A DNA stretch of 16,032 nucleotides, taken from contig JBQTJM010000147.1 of the NCBI GenBank assembly GCA_052387115.1, positions 1-16,032 of the forward strand, written 5' to 3'. Origin of the DNA: JACCXJ01 sp052387115 (lineage in GTDB: Bacteria; Pseudomonadota; Gammaproteobacteria; JACCXJ01). This document shows positions 1 to 7,511 of this stretch, one piece after another. Made by a program: the position numbers and the translations under genes. The notes beneath the pieces were generated by a model. The model worked only from the letters and a program-made list of their open reading frames with translations, did not search any database and was not told the origin of the DNA. The stretch's first letter is position 1. Every line of letters begins with the position of its first letter.

Positions 1-43
1 GGTAGACGCTCGTACAGAAGCGCTGGGGTCGGTGCGCCTGCGG

Positions 44-466
44 CTATCGGGCACCGGGTTTGTTGCAGACGCGCACGATGACATCGATCCCGGCGTGCGC
101 GGTGCCCTCGGGCAGCGCCGGGACGTCGGAGATGCGCAGGGTGTCGGCGTCGAAGTCGGTCAGGGTGCCGTCGTCCACGTTGTAGAAGTGGTAGTGGGGC
201 GCGAGGTTGGAATCGAAGAAGGCGCGGTCGCGATCGACCGTCAGCTCGCGCAAGAGGCCGCGCGCGGCGAACAGGCGCAGGGTGTTGTAGACCGTGGCCT
301 TGGAGACGCGGGCGCCGCGGCGCTTGAGGCTGTCGAGCACCTGTTCCGCCGACAGGTGCTGGCGCCGATCGAGCATGACGCAGGCGACCGCGACGCGCTG
401 CGGTGTGGGGGCGATCCCGTGCTGCGCCAGCACCTGGGCCGCAAGACTTTGATCTAATGCGTCCAT
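44..466 (-). CDS. Fur-family transcriptional regulator (Irr-like, no CxxC zinc site)
   Basis: This 140-residue protein has the Fur fold order: an N-terminal winged helix with the typical recognition helix around residues 54-75 (VSKATVYNTL), then a short dimerisation and metal-sensing domain. His37 in HLSAEQV and the His91/His93 pair correspond to metal-site positions in Fur proteins. The two cysteines that follow the HxH motif in Escherichia coli Fur are replaced by Asn96 and Asp99. Only two cysteines remain (29 and 134), so no structural CxxC zinc site can form. That, and the HYHFYNVDDG stretch, resemble Irr-type iron or haem responsive members more than classical Fur, Zur or PerR. Its start lies 28 bp after the thiO stop on the same strand, so the two may be cotranscribed. 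The ribosome binding site is weak. The Fur-family call is firm; Irr-like sensing is inference. Confidence 0.85.
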   Translation of the reverse strand: MDALDQSLAAQVLAQHGIAPTPQRVAVACVMLDRRQHLSAEQVLDSLKRRGARVSKATVYNTLRLFAARGLLRELTVDRDRAFFDSNLAPHYHFYNVDDGTLTDFDADTLRISDVPALPEGTAHAGIDVIVRVCNKPGAR

Positions 467-494
467 CTAGCTTATCCGTCGGCTAAGTCTACGC

Positions 495-1577
495 CTAAGG
501 GGCCGGCCAGGCGAAGGGCTCGGGGGCGACGATCGGCGCGCGCTCGAGGATGAGATCGCCGAGGAGACGGGCGGAGCCCGGGGCGAGCACGACCCCGTTG
601 CGGAAATGGCCGGTGTTGGCGTAGAGGCCGCGGACCTCCGGGTGGCCGGCGATGACGGGCATGCCCGTGCCCGATCCCGGTCTCAGTCCCGCCCAGTGAT
701 CCACGATGGGTTGTCGGGCGAGCGCCGGGACCAACGCGCCGGCCGCGGTGTGCAGCGCCGCTCGGGCCTCGCCCGTGACCGCCTTGTCGAAGCCCACATG
801 TTCGACCGTGCTGCCGACGAGCATCATCCCGTCGCGGCGCGGCACCAGATAGGCCTCGCCATGCTGCACGATGTGCCTTAGCGTGCCCGGCGGGGTCCGA
901 TACAGGAGCATCTGGCCGCGGACCGGGAAGATGACCGGCGGATGCGGCAGTCCGTCCAGCAAGGACCGGCTCCAGGGTCCCGCGGCGATGACCACGGTCA
1001 TGGCGTCGATGCACTCGCCGGCCGTCTCGACGCCCAGGATGCGTCCCCGTGCGTGTCGCAGCGCCCGGACGTCGCAGTGCTCTCTGACCGCGACGCGCGC
1101 CGCTGCCAGCGCGCCGCGCAGCGCACGCAGAAGGCGCGGGTTTCGGATCTGGGCGACCGCGGGGACGCGCCAGGCCGGTCCGGGGATCGACAAGGCCGGT
1201 TCGAGCCCCGGTAGCGCCGCCGGATCGACGGCCTCCACCGGCTCGCCCGTCGTCCTCCATGCGAGCGCCTGTGAACCCGCATCCGGGCCGACGAGCAGGA
1301 GGCCGGAGCGTGTCCACTCGGAATCGATCCCGGTCTCGGTCTGTAGATCACGCGCCAGATCGGCGTAGCGCTCCTGGCTGTAGCGCAAGAGGGCTTGGAG
1401 CGCCGGTGGCGTGGTCCGAGGCTCGAGCGCGGCCAATACCCCCGCGCCTGCCCAGGAGGCCTCACGGCCGAGTTGGCCGCGTTCGAGGAGCAAGACCCGG
1501 AGCCCCCCGCGCGCCAACTCACGGGCGCAGAAGAGGCCGATGAGGCCGCCGCCGACCACGATGCAGTCGCTCTGCAC
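495..1577 (-). CDS. thiO: Glycine oxidase ThiO (FAD-dependent D-amino-acid oxidase family)
   Basis: The 360-residue product is a soluble flavoenzyme that should oxidise glycine to iminoglycine (dehydroglycine), the donor for the thiazole ring of thiamine. The Rossmann motif VVGGGLIG at residues 7-14 binds the ADP part of FAD and is followed by the acidic end of beta-2 (LLLERG). The C-terminal half carries GLRPGSGTG (Arg299) and HFRNGV (Arg326), equivalent to the substrate carboxylate-binding arginines of Bacillus glycine oxidase. Length fits the family (about 365). The start is GTG; no ATG or other usual start lies between it and an upstream in-frame stop. It begins 47 bp after the ispH stop and probably belongs to the same transcript. 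No other thiamine genes are visible here. Confidence 0.9.
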   Translation of the reverse strand: MQSDCIVVGGGLIGLFCARELARGGLRVLLLERGQLGREASWAGAGVLAALEPRTTPPALQALLRYSQERYADLARDLQTETGIDSEWTRSGLLLVGPDAGSQALAWRTTGEPVEAVDPAALPGLEPALSIPGPAWRVPAVAQIRNPRLLRALRGALAAARVAVREHCDVRALRHARGRILGVETAGECIDAMTVVIAAGPWSRSLLDGLPHPPVIFPVRGQMLLYRTPPGTLRHIVQHGEAYLVPRRDGMMLVGSTVEHVGFDKAVTGEARAALHTAAGALVPALARQPIVDHWAGLRPGSGTGMPVIAGHPEVRGLYANTGHFRNGVVLAPGSARLLGDLILERAPIVAPEPFAWPAP

Positions 1578-1624
1578 AGGGGGCCGCGCGCGCTCGTGTG
1601 GCGTTTCGGCCCGCTAAAGGAGAC

Positions 1625-2590
1625 TTAGACGGGCTCCGGCTCCGCGGCGGACGGCCGGGCCAGCTCTCTGGGGAGGCTGAACACCACTTGCTCGCGGATC
1701 CCGGGCGCCTCGGCGACCGCGGTCCCACCCCACTCCTTGAGCCTCGCCACCACCTCTTCCACCAGGACCTCGGGAGCCGAGGCCCCCGCGGTCACGCCCA
1801 CGGCGGTCTTGCCCGCCACCCATTCGCGGCGGATCTCGGCGGCGCTGTCGATGAGGTAGGCGGGGATCCCCTGTTTCTCGGCGATCTCCTTGAGGCGGGT
1901 GGAATTGGAGCTGGTCTGCGAGCCGACCACCAGGATCATCTGGCACTCGGGCAGCAGGCGCTTGACCGCGTCCTGGCGGTTCTGCGTGGCGTAGCAGATG
2001 TCCTCCTTCTTGGGGCCCACGATCTTCGGGAAACGCCGCCTGAGGGCGTCGATGACCTGGGCGGTGTCGTCCATCGACAGGGTCGTCTGGGTCACGAAGG
2101 CGAGGAACTCCGGGTTCTTGACCTGCAATGCCCACACATTGTCCACGGACTCGACCAGATAGATGCCACCGGCGCCGTCGCTGCGCCGGTACTGCCCGAG
2201 CGTGCCCTCGACCTCCGGATGCCCGGCGTGACCGATGAGGATGCACTCCCGGCCCTCGTCCTGGTAATGACCGACCTCCATGTGCACCTTGGTGACCAGC
2301 GGGCAGATGGCGTCGAAGATCTTGAGCCGCCGCCGCGCCCCTTCCTCGCGCACCGCCTTTGAGACCCCGTGGGCGCTGAAGATCACGGTGCAGTCGTCGG
2401 GAACATCGTCGAGCTCGTCGACGAATACGGCGCCCTTGGCGCGCAGGCCATCGACGACATACTTGTTATGGACGACCTCGTGGCGGACATAGACCGGCGC
2501 CCCATAGAGATCGAGTGCGCGCTCGACGATCCCGATGGCGCGATCGACTCCGGCGCAAAAACCGCGTGGGTTGGCAAGCATGATCTGCAT
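1625..2590 (-). CDS. ispH: 4-hydroxy-3-methylbut-2-enyl diphosphate reductase IspH
   Basis: IspH carries out the last step of the MEP pathway, reducing HMBPP to IPP and DMAPP at a [4Fe-4S] centre. The 321-residue protein starts MQIMLANPRGFCAGV, the standard N-terminus. Cluster ligands are visible at Cys12, Cys96 and Cys199; substrate-binding His41, His74 and His124 and catalytic Glu126 (HPEVEGT) are all present. The end is slightly variable and proline/alanine rich, which is normal. Its product feeds the prenyl chain made by IspB elsewhere in the window. The gene follows lspA after a 231-bp gap where fkpB usually sits. An AT-rich stretch at about 2600-2685 upstream could hold its own promoter (a TACAAT hexamer at 2668-2673, but no convincing -35). 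Confidence 0.97.
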   Translation of the reverse strand: MQIMLANPRGFCAGVDRAIGIVERALDLYGAPVYVRHEVVHNKYVVDGLRAKGAVFVDELDDVPDDCTVIFSAHGVSKAVREEGARRRLKIFDAICPLVTKVHMEVGHYQDEGRECILIGHAGHPEVEGTLGQYRRSDGAGGIYLVESVDNVWALQVKNPEFLAFVTQTTLSMDDTAQVIDALRRRFPKIVGPKKEDICYATQNRQDAVKRLLPECQMILVVGSQTSSNSTRLKEIAEKQGIPAYLIDSAAEIRREWVAGKTAVGVTAGASAPEVLVEEVVARLKEWGGTAVAEAPGIREQVVFSLPRELARPSAAEPEPV

Positions 2591-2821
2591 AACGGTAATC
2601 CCCGTTTGAATCTACTGGCCGATTGAATTTCCTGGCCACGGTCATAATCTAGCCAAAGATATTTGAAATTGTATACTCTTTTCGATCCCTTCCCCCTGGA
2701 AGGGGGAAGCTATGACAGGCTAGGATGGGGGTTGAGTCTGTCAGAACGATGCGACGCTCAACCCCCACCCTCGCCCTCCACCCCTCCCAGGGGGAGGGAA
2801 TAACCTGGTGCCAGCCGCTTT
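2591..2821. other. lspA-ispH intergenic gap without fkpB
   Basis: This 231-bp gap holds no credible gene. An open frame across 2649-3110 on the minus strand runs into lspA out of frame, has no recognisable motif and is rejected. The half next to ispH (about 2600-2685) is unusually AT-rich for this genome and may be a promoter region. The rest is occupied by a GC-rich palindromic element described separately. Confidence 0.7.
2689..2798. repeat. GC-rich palindromic intergenic element A (three hairpins)
   Basis: Three consecutive inverted repeats fill this stretch. The first is CTTCCCCCT / AGGGGGAAG with a 3-nt loop at 2689-2709. The second is TGGGGGTTGAG (2726-2736) paired with CTCAACCCCCA (2757-2767), extendable by about four more pairs with one mismatch. 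The third is CCCTCCC AGG GGGAGGG at 2782-2798. The composition (C-runs facing G-runs) matches the element at 12707-12819. I infer a dispersed palindromic repeat family; copy number in the genome cannot be judged from this window. As RNA it could also attenuate transcription between lspA and ispH. Confidence 0.7.
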
Positions 2822-3358
2822 TTACTTCGAAGGTGGTTTCAGGGCATCCACCAACAAGAGGGCCGCCCCGATGCTGATCGCCGCGTCGGCGACGTTGAAC
2901 GCCGGCCAGTGCCAGCCCTGATAATAGACATCGATGAAGTCGATCACATATCCGAGCGTCAGCCGGTCGCAGAGGTTGCCGACGGCCCCGCCGAGCACCA
3001 AGGTGAGCGCCAGGGTGTACCACGAGCGCTCGTCCCCGTGCCGGAGGAGCCACACCACGATGCCCGCGCTGACCGCGAAGGCCAGACCGATGAACAGCCA
3101 ACGTTGCCACCCCCCGGCATCGTTCAGAAAGCTGAAGGCCGCGCCGGTATTGTGTACCAGGGTCAGGTTGAGGAGGGGGGCGATCGGCACGATTTCATGC
3201 AGGCTCAAGGCGTCCCGCACGGCCATCTTGGTGAGCTGGTCCAAGACGATGATCGCGAAGGCCAGCAGGAGCCAGCGCCAGGCGCGCGTCGGAACCGGAT
3301 CGGGGCCGGGGTGCCGGAGCGCTTTTTCTGTACCTTCGATCTTGTGTTCGGCCGTCAT
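2822..3358 (-). CDS. lspA: Signal peptidase II (prolipoprotein signal peptidase)
   Basis: LspA is the inner-membrane aspartyl protease that removes signal peptides from diacylglyceryl-modified prolipoproteins. The 178-residue protein has four hydrophobic segments (about 28-46, 85-104, 114-130 and 155-171). The conserved NTGAAFSF motif lies at 70-77, and the two catalytic aspartates are Asp131 in GNLCDR and Asp158 in FNVADAAI. The first 27 residues are a hydrophilic extension somewhat longer than in E. coli LspA. The ribosome binding site is poor, but no alternative start precedes the first membrane segment. The gene lies 99 bp after the ileS stop and probably relies on transcription from upstream. 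The family call is secure. Confidence 0.96.
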   Translation of the reverse strand: MTAEHKIEGTEKALRHPGPDPVPTRAWRWLLLAFAIIVLDQLTKMAVRDALSLHEIVPIAPLLNLTLVHNTGAAFSFLNDAGGWQRWLFIGLAFAVSAGIVVWLLRHGDERSWYTLALTLVLGGAVGNLCDRLTLGYVIDFIDVYYQGWHWPAFNVADAAISIGAALLLVDALKPPSK

Positions 3359-3457
3359 GGCGGCAGCGGCCCGGGCAATCGATCCGGCGTCACGCCGGCA
3401 GACGGGAGGCTGGAGGCGGCAGCATTCGGTCGCGATGCTCTAGTTCGAAAATTCGGT

Positions 3458-6301
3458 CTAGGCATAACATCGGACCTCGCCGGGTCCGACCACGTTCTCG
3501 ACGCAGCGGCCACAAAGGCCCGGGTGCTCGGGGTGGCTGCCCACATCGGCGCGGTGGTGCCAGCAACGCACACACTTCGGATCTCCGCACGGCGCCACCG
3601 CTATCCGAATAGATCTTGAGGCGAGACCCGGTAGGTCCGCGAGGATGGCGTGCTCGGGCGCCTCTGCGATCGGATGGAGCCTGGCCGCGCTCGTGATCAG
3701 CAGGAAGCGCAACTCGTCGCCGAAGGACGCCAGCGCCGCGTAGACCCCCCCATCGGCGTACAGGTCCACCTCCGCATCGAGCGATGAGCCGATCCCACCC
3801 GCGACCCGCAGCCGTTCGAGGTCGCGGGCCACCGCTACACGCGCCTCCGTGACGACCCGCCAGACCTCGGGCCCGAACCCTTCGGAGGGCGCGCGCGTCA
3901 CCAGCCCTTCATACCAGCGCTCGAGGAAAACCGATCCGCCGCGCCGGCCCGGGAGGTACTGCCAGATCTCGTCCGCGGTGAAGGACAGGATCGGTGCGAT
4001 CCAGCGCGTCAGGGCCTCGATGATGTGGTATAGGACGGTCTGGGCCGAGCGCCGCGCGAGGTGCTTGCGGGGCAGGGTGTATTGCCGGTCCTTGATGATA
4101 TCTAGGTACAGGCTCCCGAGCTCGATGGAACAGAAGTGATGCACCTTCTGATAGATCAGGTGGAACTGGAAGCCGTCGTAGGCCGCGATGACCTCATCCT
4201 GCAAACGCGCCGCCTGGTCCAGGAGGTAGCGGTCCAACTCCAAGAGGTGCTCGGGGGCGACCTGATCGACCTCGGGGTCGAAACCGTCCAGGTTGGCGAG
4301 CAGGAAGCGCGCGGTGTTGCGGATGCGCCGGTAGGCATCGGCGATGCGCGTCAGGATCTCGTCGGAGATGGCCATCTCCGCACGATAATCCGTGGCCGCG
4401 ACCCAGAGCCGCAGGACATCGGCCCCGAGCCGGTTCATGACCTCCTGGGGCACGACCACGTTGCCGCGCGACTTGGACATCTTCAAGCCCTCTGCGTCTA
4501 CCGTGAAGCCATGGGTCAGGACCGATTTATAGGGCGCCCTCCCGTGCATCGCCACCGCGGTGATGAGCGAGGATTGGAACCAGCCGCGATGCTGATCGGA
4601 GCCCTCCAGGTACAGATCGGCCGGGAACTCCAAGCGCGCATCGGCACCCAGCACGGTGGTGTGGGTGACGCCCGAATCGAACCACACATCCAGGGTGTCC
4701 CCGACCTTGTCGTAGTCGCCCGCATCCTCGCCCAGGAGGGTCGCGGGGTCGAGGTCGAACCAGGCCTCGATGCCCGCGCCCTCGACTCTTTCGGCCACGG
4801 CCTCGATGAGCCTCGGGGTGTCGGGGTGCCAGTTGCCGGTGTGCGCGTGGACGAAGAGCGGGATCGGGACGCCCCAGGCACGCTGCCGCGAGATGCACCA
4901 GTCGGGGCGGTTCTCGATCATGCCGCGGATCCGGCTATCGCCCCACTCCGGCATCCATGACACCCCTCCGATCGCCGCGAGTGCCTGGGCGCGCAGGCCG
5001 TGGCCGTCCATCGCAATGAACCATTGGCGAGTCGCGCGGAAGATGATCGGCGTGCGATGCCGCCAGCAATGGGGATAGCTGTGGCGCACCATCTCGCGAT
5101 GCAAGAGCGCACCCTTGGCCCGCAGGAGCTCGATCACGTGCTCGTTGGCCGCGAGCACGTGCTCGCCGGCGAAAACCTCGGTATCGGGCAGGAACCGGCC
5201 GTCGGCGCCCACCGGGTTGTGGACGGGCAGGCCGTAGCGGCTGCCGACCACATAGTCTTCCTGGCCATGGCCGGGCGCGGTGTGCACGGCCCCGGTGCCG
5301 GCCTCCAGGGTCACGTGCCCGGCGAGGATCACCGGCACCTCGCGCGCATAGAACGGGTGCTGCAGGCGGACCCCTTCGAGGTCCCGGCCGCGCCCGTACG
5401 CCACTACCCGGTAGTCCTCGATGCCCGAGCGATACAGCGTGTCCTTGATGAGTGCCTCGGCCAGGACCAGGCGTTCCGGGCCGTGCGGTCCCTCGCATTG
5501 GACCACCGCGTACTCGACCTCGGGGTTCACGGCCACGGCCTGGTTGGCCGGCAGGGTCCAGGGCGTGGTGGTCCAGATGACGATCGAGATCGGACCGCGG
5601 CCGGGGTGCTCTGGGACGTGATGGCAGCGTGCCATCAAGACGGCGTCCTCCAGCACCCGGAAGCGCACATCAATGGCCGGTGAATCCCGATCCTGGTACT
5701 CGACCTCGGCCTCCGCGAGGGCCGAGCCGCAATCGCAGCACCAGTGTACCGGCTTGAAGCCACGGTGCAGGTGCCCGGCCGCGACGATGCGGCCGAGCGC
5801 GCGGATGATGTCGGCCTCGACCTTGAAGTCCATCGTGAGGTAAGGCCGGTCCCAGTCCCCTAGGACCCCGAGGCGCTGGAAGTCGGCGCGCTGCCTCTCC
5901 ACCTGGGTGCGGGCGTAATCGCGGCAGATGCTGCGGAACGCGCGCGGATCGACGCGCGCGCCCGGCGTCCCGATGCGGTGCTCGACCATAAGCTCGATGG
6001 GCAGGCCGTGGCAGTCCCAGCCGGGCACATACGGGGCGTCGTAGCCGCCCAGGGTACGGGCCTTTACGATGATGTCCTTGAGCACCTTGTTGACCGCATG
6101 GCCGATGTGGATCTCTCCGTTGGCGTAGGGCGGGCCGTCGTGCAGGATGTAGCGCGGCGCCCCGGCCCGCGCCGCGCGGATGCGGCCGTAGAGGTCTTCC
6201 GCCGCCCAGCGTTTCAAGGTCCCGGGCTCGCGTTCGGCCAGGTTCCCGCGCATCGGGAAGGCGGTGCGGGGGAGGTTGAGGGTGGCCTTGTAGTCCGTCA
6301 T
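3458..6301 (-). CDS. ileS: Isoleucyl-tRNA synthetase
   Basis: This class I aminoacyl-tRNA synthetase charges tRNA-Ile with isoleucine and edits misactivated valine. The 947 residues match the bacterial type (E. coli has 938). The HIGH motif is at residues 65-68 (YANGEIHIGH) and KMSKS at 607-611. The editing-domain landmark TTTPWTLPANQA is at 244-255. The C-terminal zinc module has the CxxC pairs KCVRCWH and LCGRCVE. The start codon overlaps the ribF stop in an ATGA arrangement, so translation is probably coupled to ribF. The protein has the sequence features of mupirocin-sensitive bacterial IleS (CWHH and long zinc tail). No anomaly was seen. Confidence 0.98.
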   Translation of the reverse strand: MTDYKATLNLPRTAFPMRGNLAEREPGTLKRWAAEDLYGRIRAARAGAPRYILHDGPPYANGEIHIGHAVNKVLKDIIVKARTLGGYDAPYVPGWDCHGLPIELMVEHRIGTPGARVDPRAFRSICRDYARTQVERQRADFQRLGVLGDWDRPYLTMDFKVEADIIRALGRIVAAGHLHRGFKPVHWCCDCGSALAEAEVEYQDRDSPAIDVRFRVLEDAVLMARCHHVPEHPGRGPISIVIWTTTPWTLPANQAVAVNPEVEYAVVQCEGPHGPERLVLAEALIKDTLYRSGIEDYRVVAYGRGRDLEGVRLQHPFYAREVPVILAGHVTLEAGTGAVHTAPGHGQEDYVVGSRYGLPVHNPVGADGRFLPDTEVFAGEHVLAANEHVIELLRAKGALLHREMVRHSYPHCWRHRTPIIFRATRQWFIAMDGHGLRAQALAAIGGVSWMPEWGDSRIRGMIENRPDWCISRQRAWGVPIPLFVHAHTGNWHPDTPRLIEAVAERVEGAGIEAWFDLDPATLLGEDAGDYDKVGDTLDVWFDSGVTHTTVLGADARLEFPADLYLEGSDQHRGWFQSSLITAVAMHGRAPYKSVLTHGFTVDAEGLKMSKSRGNVVVPQEVMNRLGADVLRLWVAATDYRAEMAISDEILTRIADAYRRIRNTARFLLANLDGFDPEVDQVAPEHLLELDRYLLDQAARLQDEVIAAYDGFQFHLIYQKVHHFCSIELGSLYLDIIKDRQYTLPRKHLARRSAQTVLYHIIEALTRWIAPILSFTADEIWQYLPGRRGGSVFLERWYEGLVTRAPSEGFGPEVWRVVTEARVAVARDLERLRVAGGIGSSLDAEVDLYADGGVYAALASFGDELRFLLITSAARLHPIAEAPEHAILADLPGLASRSIRIAVAPCGDPKCVRCWHHRADVGSHPEHPGLCGRCVENVVGPGEVRCYA

Positions 6302-7377
6302 GCCCAGCCCCCGAGCGTGTGGTCGCCGGCCGTCTCTGTCGATCTCGCGGGGTTCCCCAATCCATCTGTACCCAGGCCCTCTGTCCAGAGCCCTTCTATC
6401 CCCAGCCTATATATCCCCGGGCCGTCGATACCCGTTCCCTGGGCCCATAGGCCGCGGGCGTGCTCGACGTCCAGCGCGATCTGAGCCCGGAGCGCTTCCA
6501 GTGTATCGAACGTCCGGTCCTCACGAAGCAGGTGCAGGAACTCCACCCACAGCGCCTCCCCATAGAGATCCGCCTCAAAATCGAGCAGATGAACCTCGAG
6601 CAACTCGTGCGTCCCGGCGAGGGCGGGGCGTGGCCCCACATAGGCGACGGCGGGCAGCGGCCGGGGTCCGAGCCCCCGCACCTGGGCCACGAAGATCCCG
6701 CGCAGCGCCGAGGAACGGCGGCGCAAGGGGATGTTGGCGGTGGCGTAGCCCCACGTGCGGCCGCGTTTCTCGCCGTGGACGACGCGCCCGAAGATGGCAT
6801 AGGGGCGCCCCAGCAAGCGGCTCGCGGTGGCCAGATCGCCGCGCGCCAGCGCCTCACGCACGCGCGTGCTGCTCACGCGCGCGCCGTCACGCTCGAAGGC
6901 GGGTACGCGCAGGACCTCGACTCCCCGCGCCTGCCCGAGCGCACGCAGGAGCGCATAGTCGCCCCGGCGCCCCTGTCCGAAGCGGAAGTCGTCGCCCACC
7001 ACGAGCCCGCGCGCCCCGAGCCGCTCGATCAAGACCCGGTCGACGAAGTCCTCGGCCGTCTGCGCCGCGAGCCCCGCGCCGAAGCGCAGGCATACGAAGT
7101 GATCGATACCATAGTCACGGAGGAGCAGGTATTTCTCGCGCAAGCGCGTGAGGCGCGGCGGCGCCGACCGGGGGTCGAAGTATTCGCGTGGCTGCGGTTC
7201 GAAGACCAGCGCCACGGTGGGTAGGGAAAGGCGCGCGGCAACGCGTCCGAGCGTATGGAGCACCGCCTGGTGACCGAGGTGTACGCCGTCGTAGTTGCCG
7301 ATGGTCACGACCGAGCCCTGTCGGCCGAGTGTCTGGAGACCGGGGCCGCGCCGGGGCGCGAAGTGGTTGGGGCGCAT
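6298..7377 (-). CDS. ribF: Bifunctional riboflavin kinase / FAD synthetase with repeat tail
   Basis: RibF phosphorylates riboflavin to FMN and adenylylates FMN to FAD. The N-terminal FAD synthetase half has the nucleotidyl-transferase motif GNYDGVHLGH (27-36), FEPQPREYF (59-67), GDDFRFGQGR (128-137) and the SSTRVR segment (169-174). The C-terminal flavokinase half carries GRTWGYATANIPL (206-218); the usual PTAN is ATAN here. E. coli RibF has 313 residues; this one has 359. The conserved domain ends near residue 308, and the rest is a tail of five-residue repeats (about 309-343) plus a 16-residue end. The stop overlaps the ileS start (ATGA), as in the usual ribF-ileS operon. The start lies 22 bp downstream of a 14-bp tandem array, and the ribosome binding site is weak. 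Confidence 0.95.
   Translation of the reverse strand: MRPNHFAPRRGPGLQTLGRQGSVVTIGNYDGVHLGHQAVLHTLGRVAARLSLPTVALVFEPQPREYFDPRSAPPRLTRLREKYLLLRDYGIDHFVCLRFGAGLAAQTAEDFVDRVLIERLGARGLVVGDDFRFGQGRRGDYALLRALGQARGVEVLRVPAFERDGARVSSTRVREALARGDLATASRLLGRPYAIFGRVVHGEKRGRTWGYATANIPLRRRSSALRGIFVAQVRGLGPRPLPAVAYVGPRPALAGTHELLEVHLLDFEADLYGEALWVEFLHLLREDRTFDTLEALRAQIALDVEHARGLWAQGTGIDGPGIYRLGIEGLWTEGLGTDGLGNPARSTETAGDHTLGGWA
6349..6453 (-). repeat. 15-bp minisatellite coding the RibF pentapeptide tail
   Basis: Read on the minus strand, seven 15-nt units lie in phase with the ribF codons and encode successive pentapeptides: GLWAQ, GTGID, GPGIY, RLGIE, GLWTE, GLGTD and GLGNP. The nucleotide consensus is roughly GGCCTGGGGATAGAA. 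The first unit coincides with the native end of the flavokinase domain, so the array looks like an expansion from that point. Units are diverged, so it is not recent. Confidence 0.85.
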
Positions 7378-7399
7378 GACTATGTAGTCGATTCCGGCC

Positions 7400-7511
7400 G
7401 AATGATACGGCCGGAAGGATACGGTTTAAATGACACGGCCCGAATCATATGACCCGAATCATACGGCCTGAATCATACGGTCTGAAGCATACGGCCTGAA
7501 TTATATGGAGG
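7400..7511. repeat. 14-bp tandem repeat array, eight units, murJ-ribF intergenic
   Basis: Eight head-to-tail 14-bp units start at 7400, 7414, 7428, 7442, 7456, 7470, 7484 and 7498, with plus-strand consensus GAATCATACGGCCT. Units 5-7 differ at one or two positions and outer units are more diverged. The last unit overlaps the murJ stop codon (7501-7503), and a degenerate further unit may precede 7400. On the transcribed (minus) strand each unit reads AGGCCGTATGATTC, so a -10-like TATGAT recurs every 14 bp; the unit at the murJ end contains TATAAT. There are no spacers of CRISPR type and no coding potential (14 is not a multiple of three). Confidence 0.92.

Noticed and set aside
1..43. Left edge sequence
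   Set aside because: Too short to assign; no terminator or gene end is visible beyond the Fur-family stop codon.
1598..2362. 254-codon plus-strand frame opposite ispH
   Set aside because: Antisense shadow of a complete ispH; no motifs or ribosome binding site.
2649..3110. 153-codon minus-strand frame reaching into lspA
   Set aside because: It shares DNA with lspA in another frame, spans the palindromic element and does not resemble FkpB.
3359..3457. 99-bp gap between ileS and lspA
   Set aside because: No hairpin with a U-tract, promoter or small gene could be supported.
4136..4960. 274-codon plus-strand frame opposite ileS
   Set aside because: Antisense shadow of ileS; composition follows the codons of the real gene.
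7400..7511. CRISPR array
   Set aside because: Units are contiguous 14-mers without spacers, and no cas genes are present.
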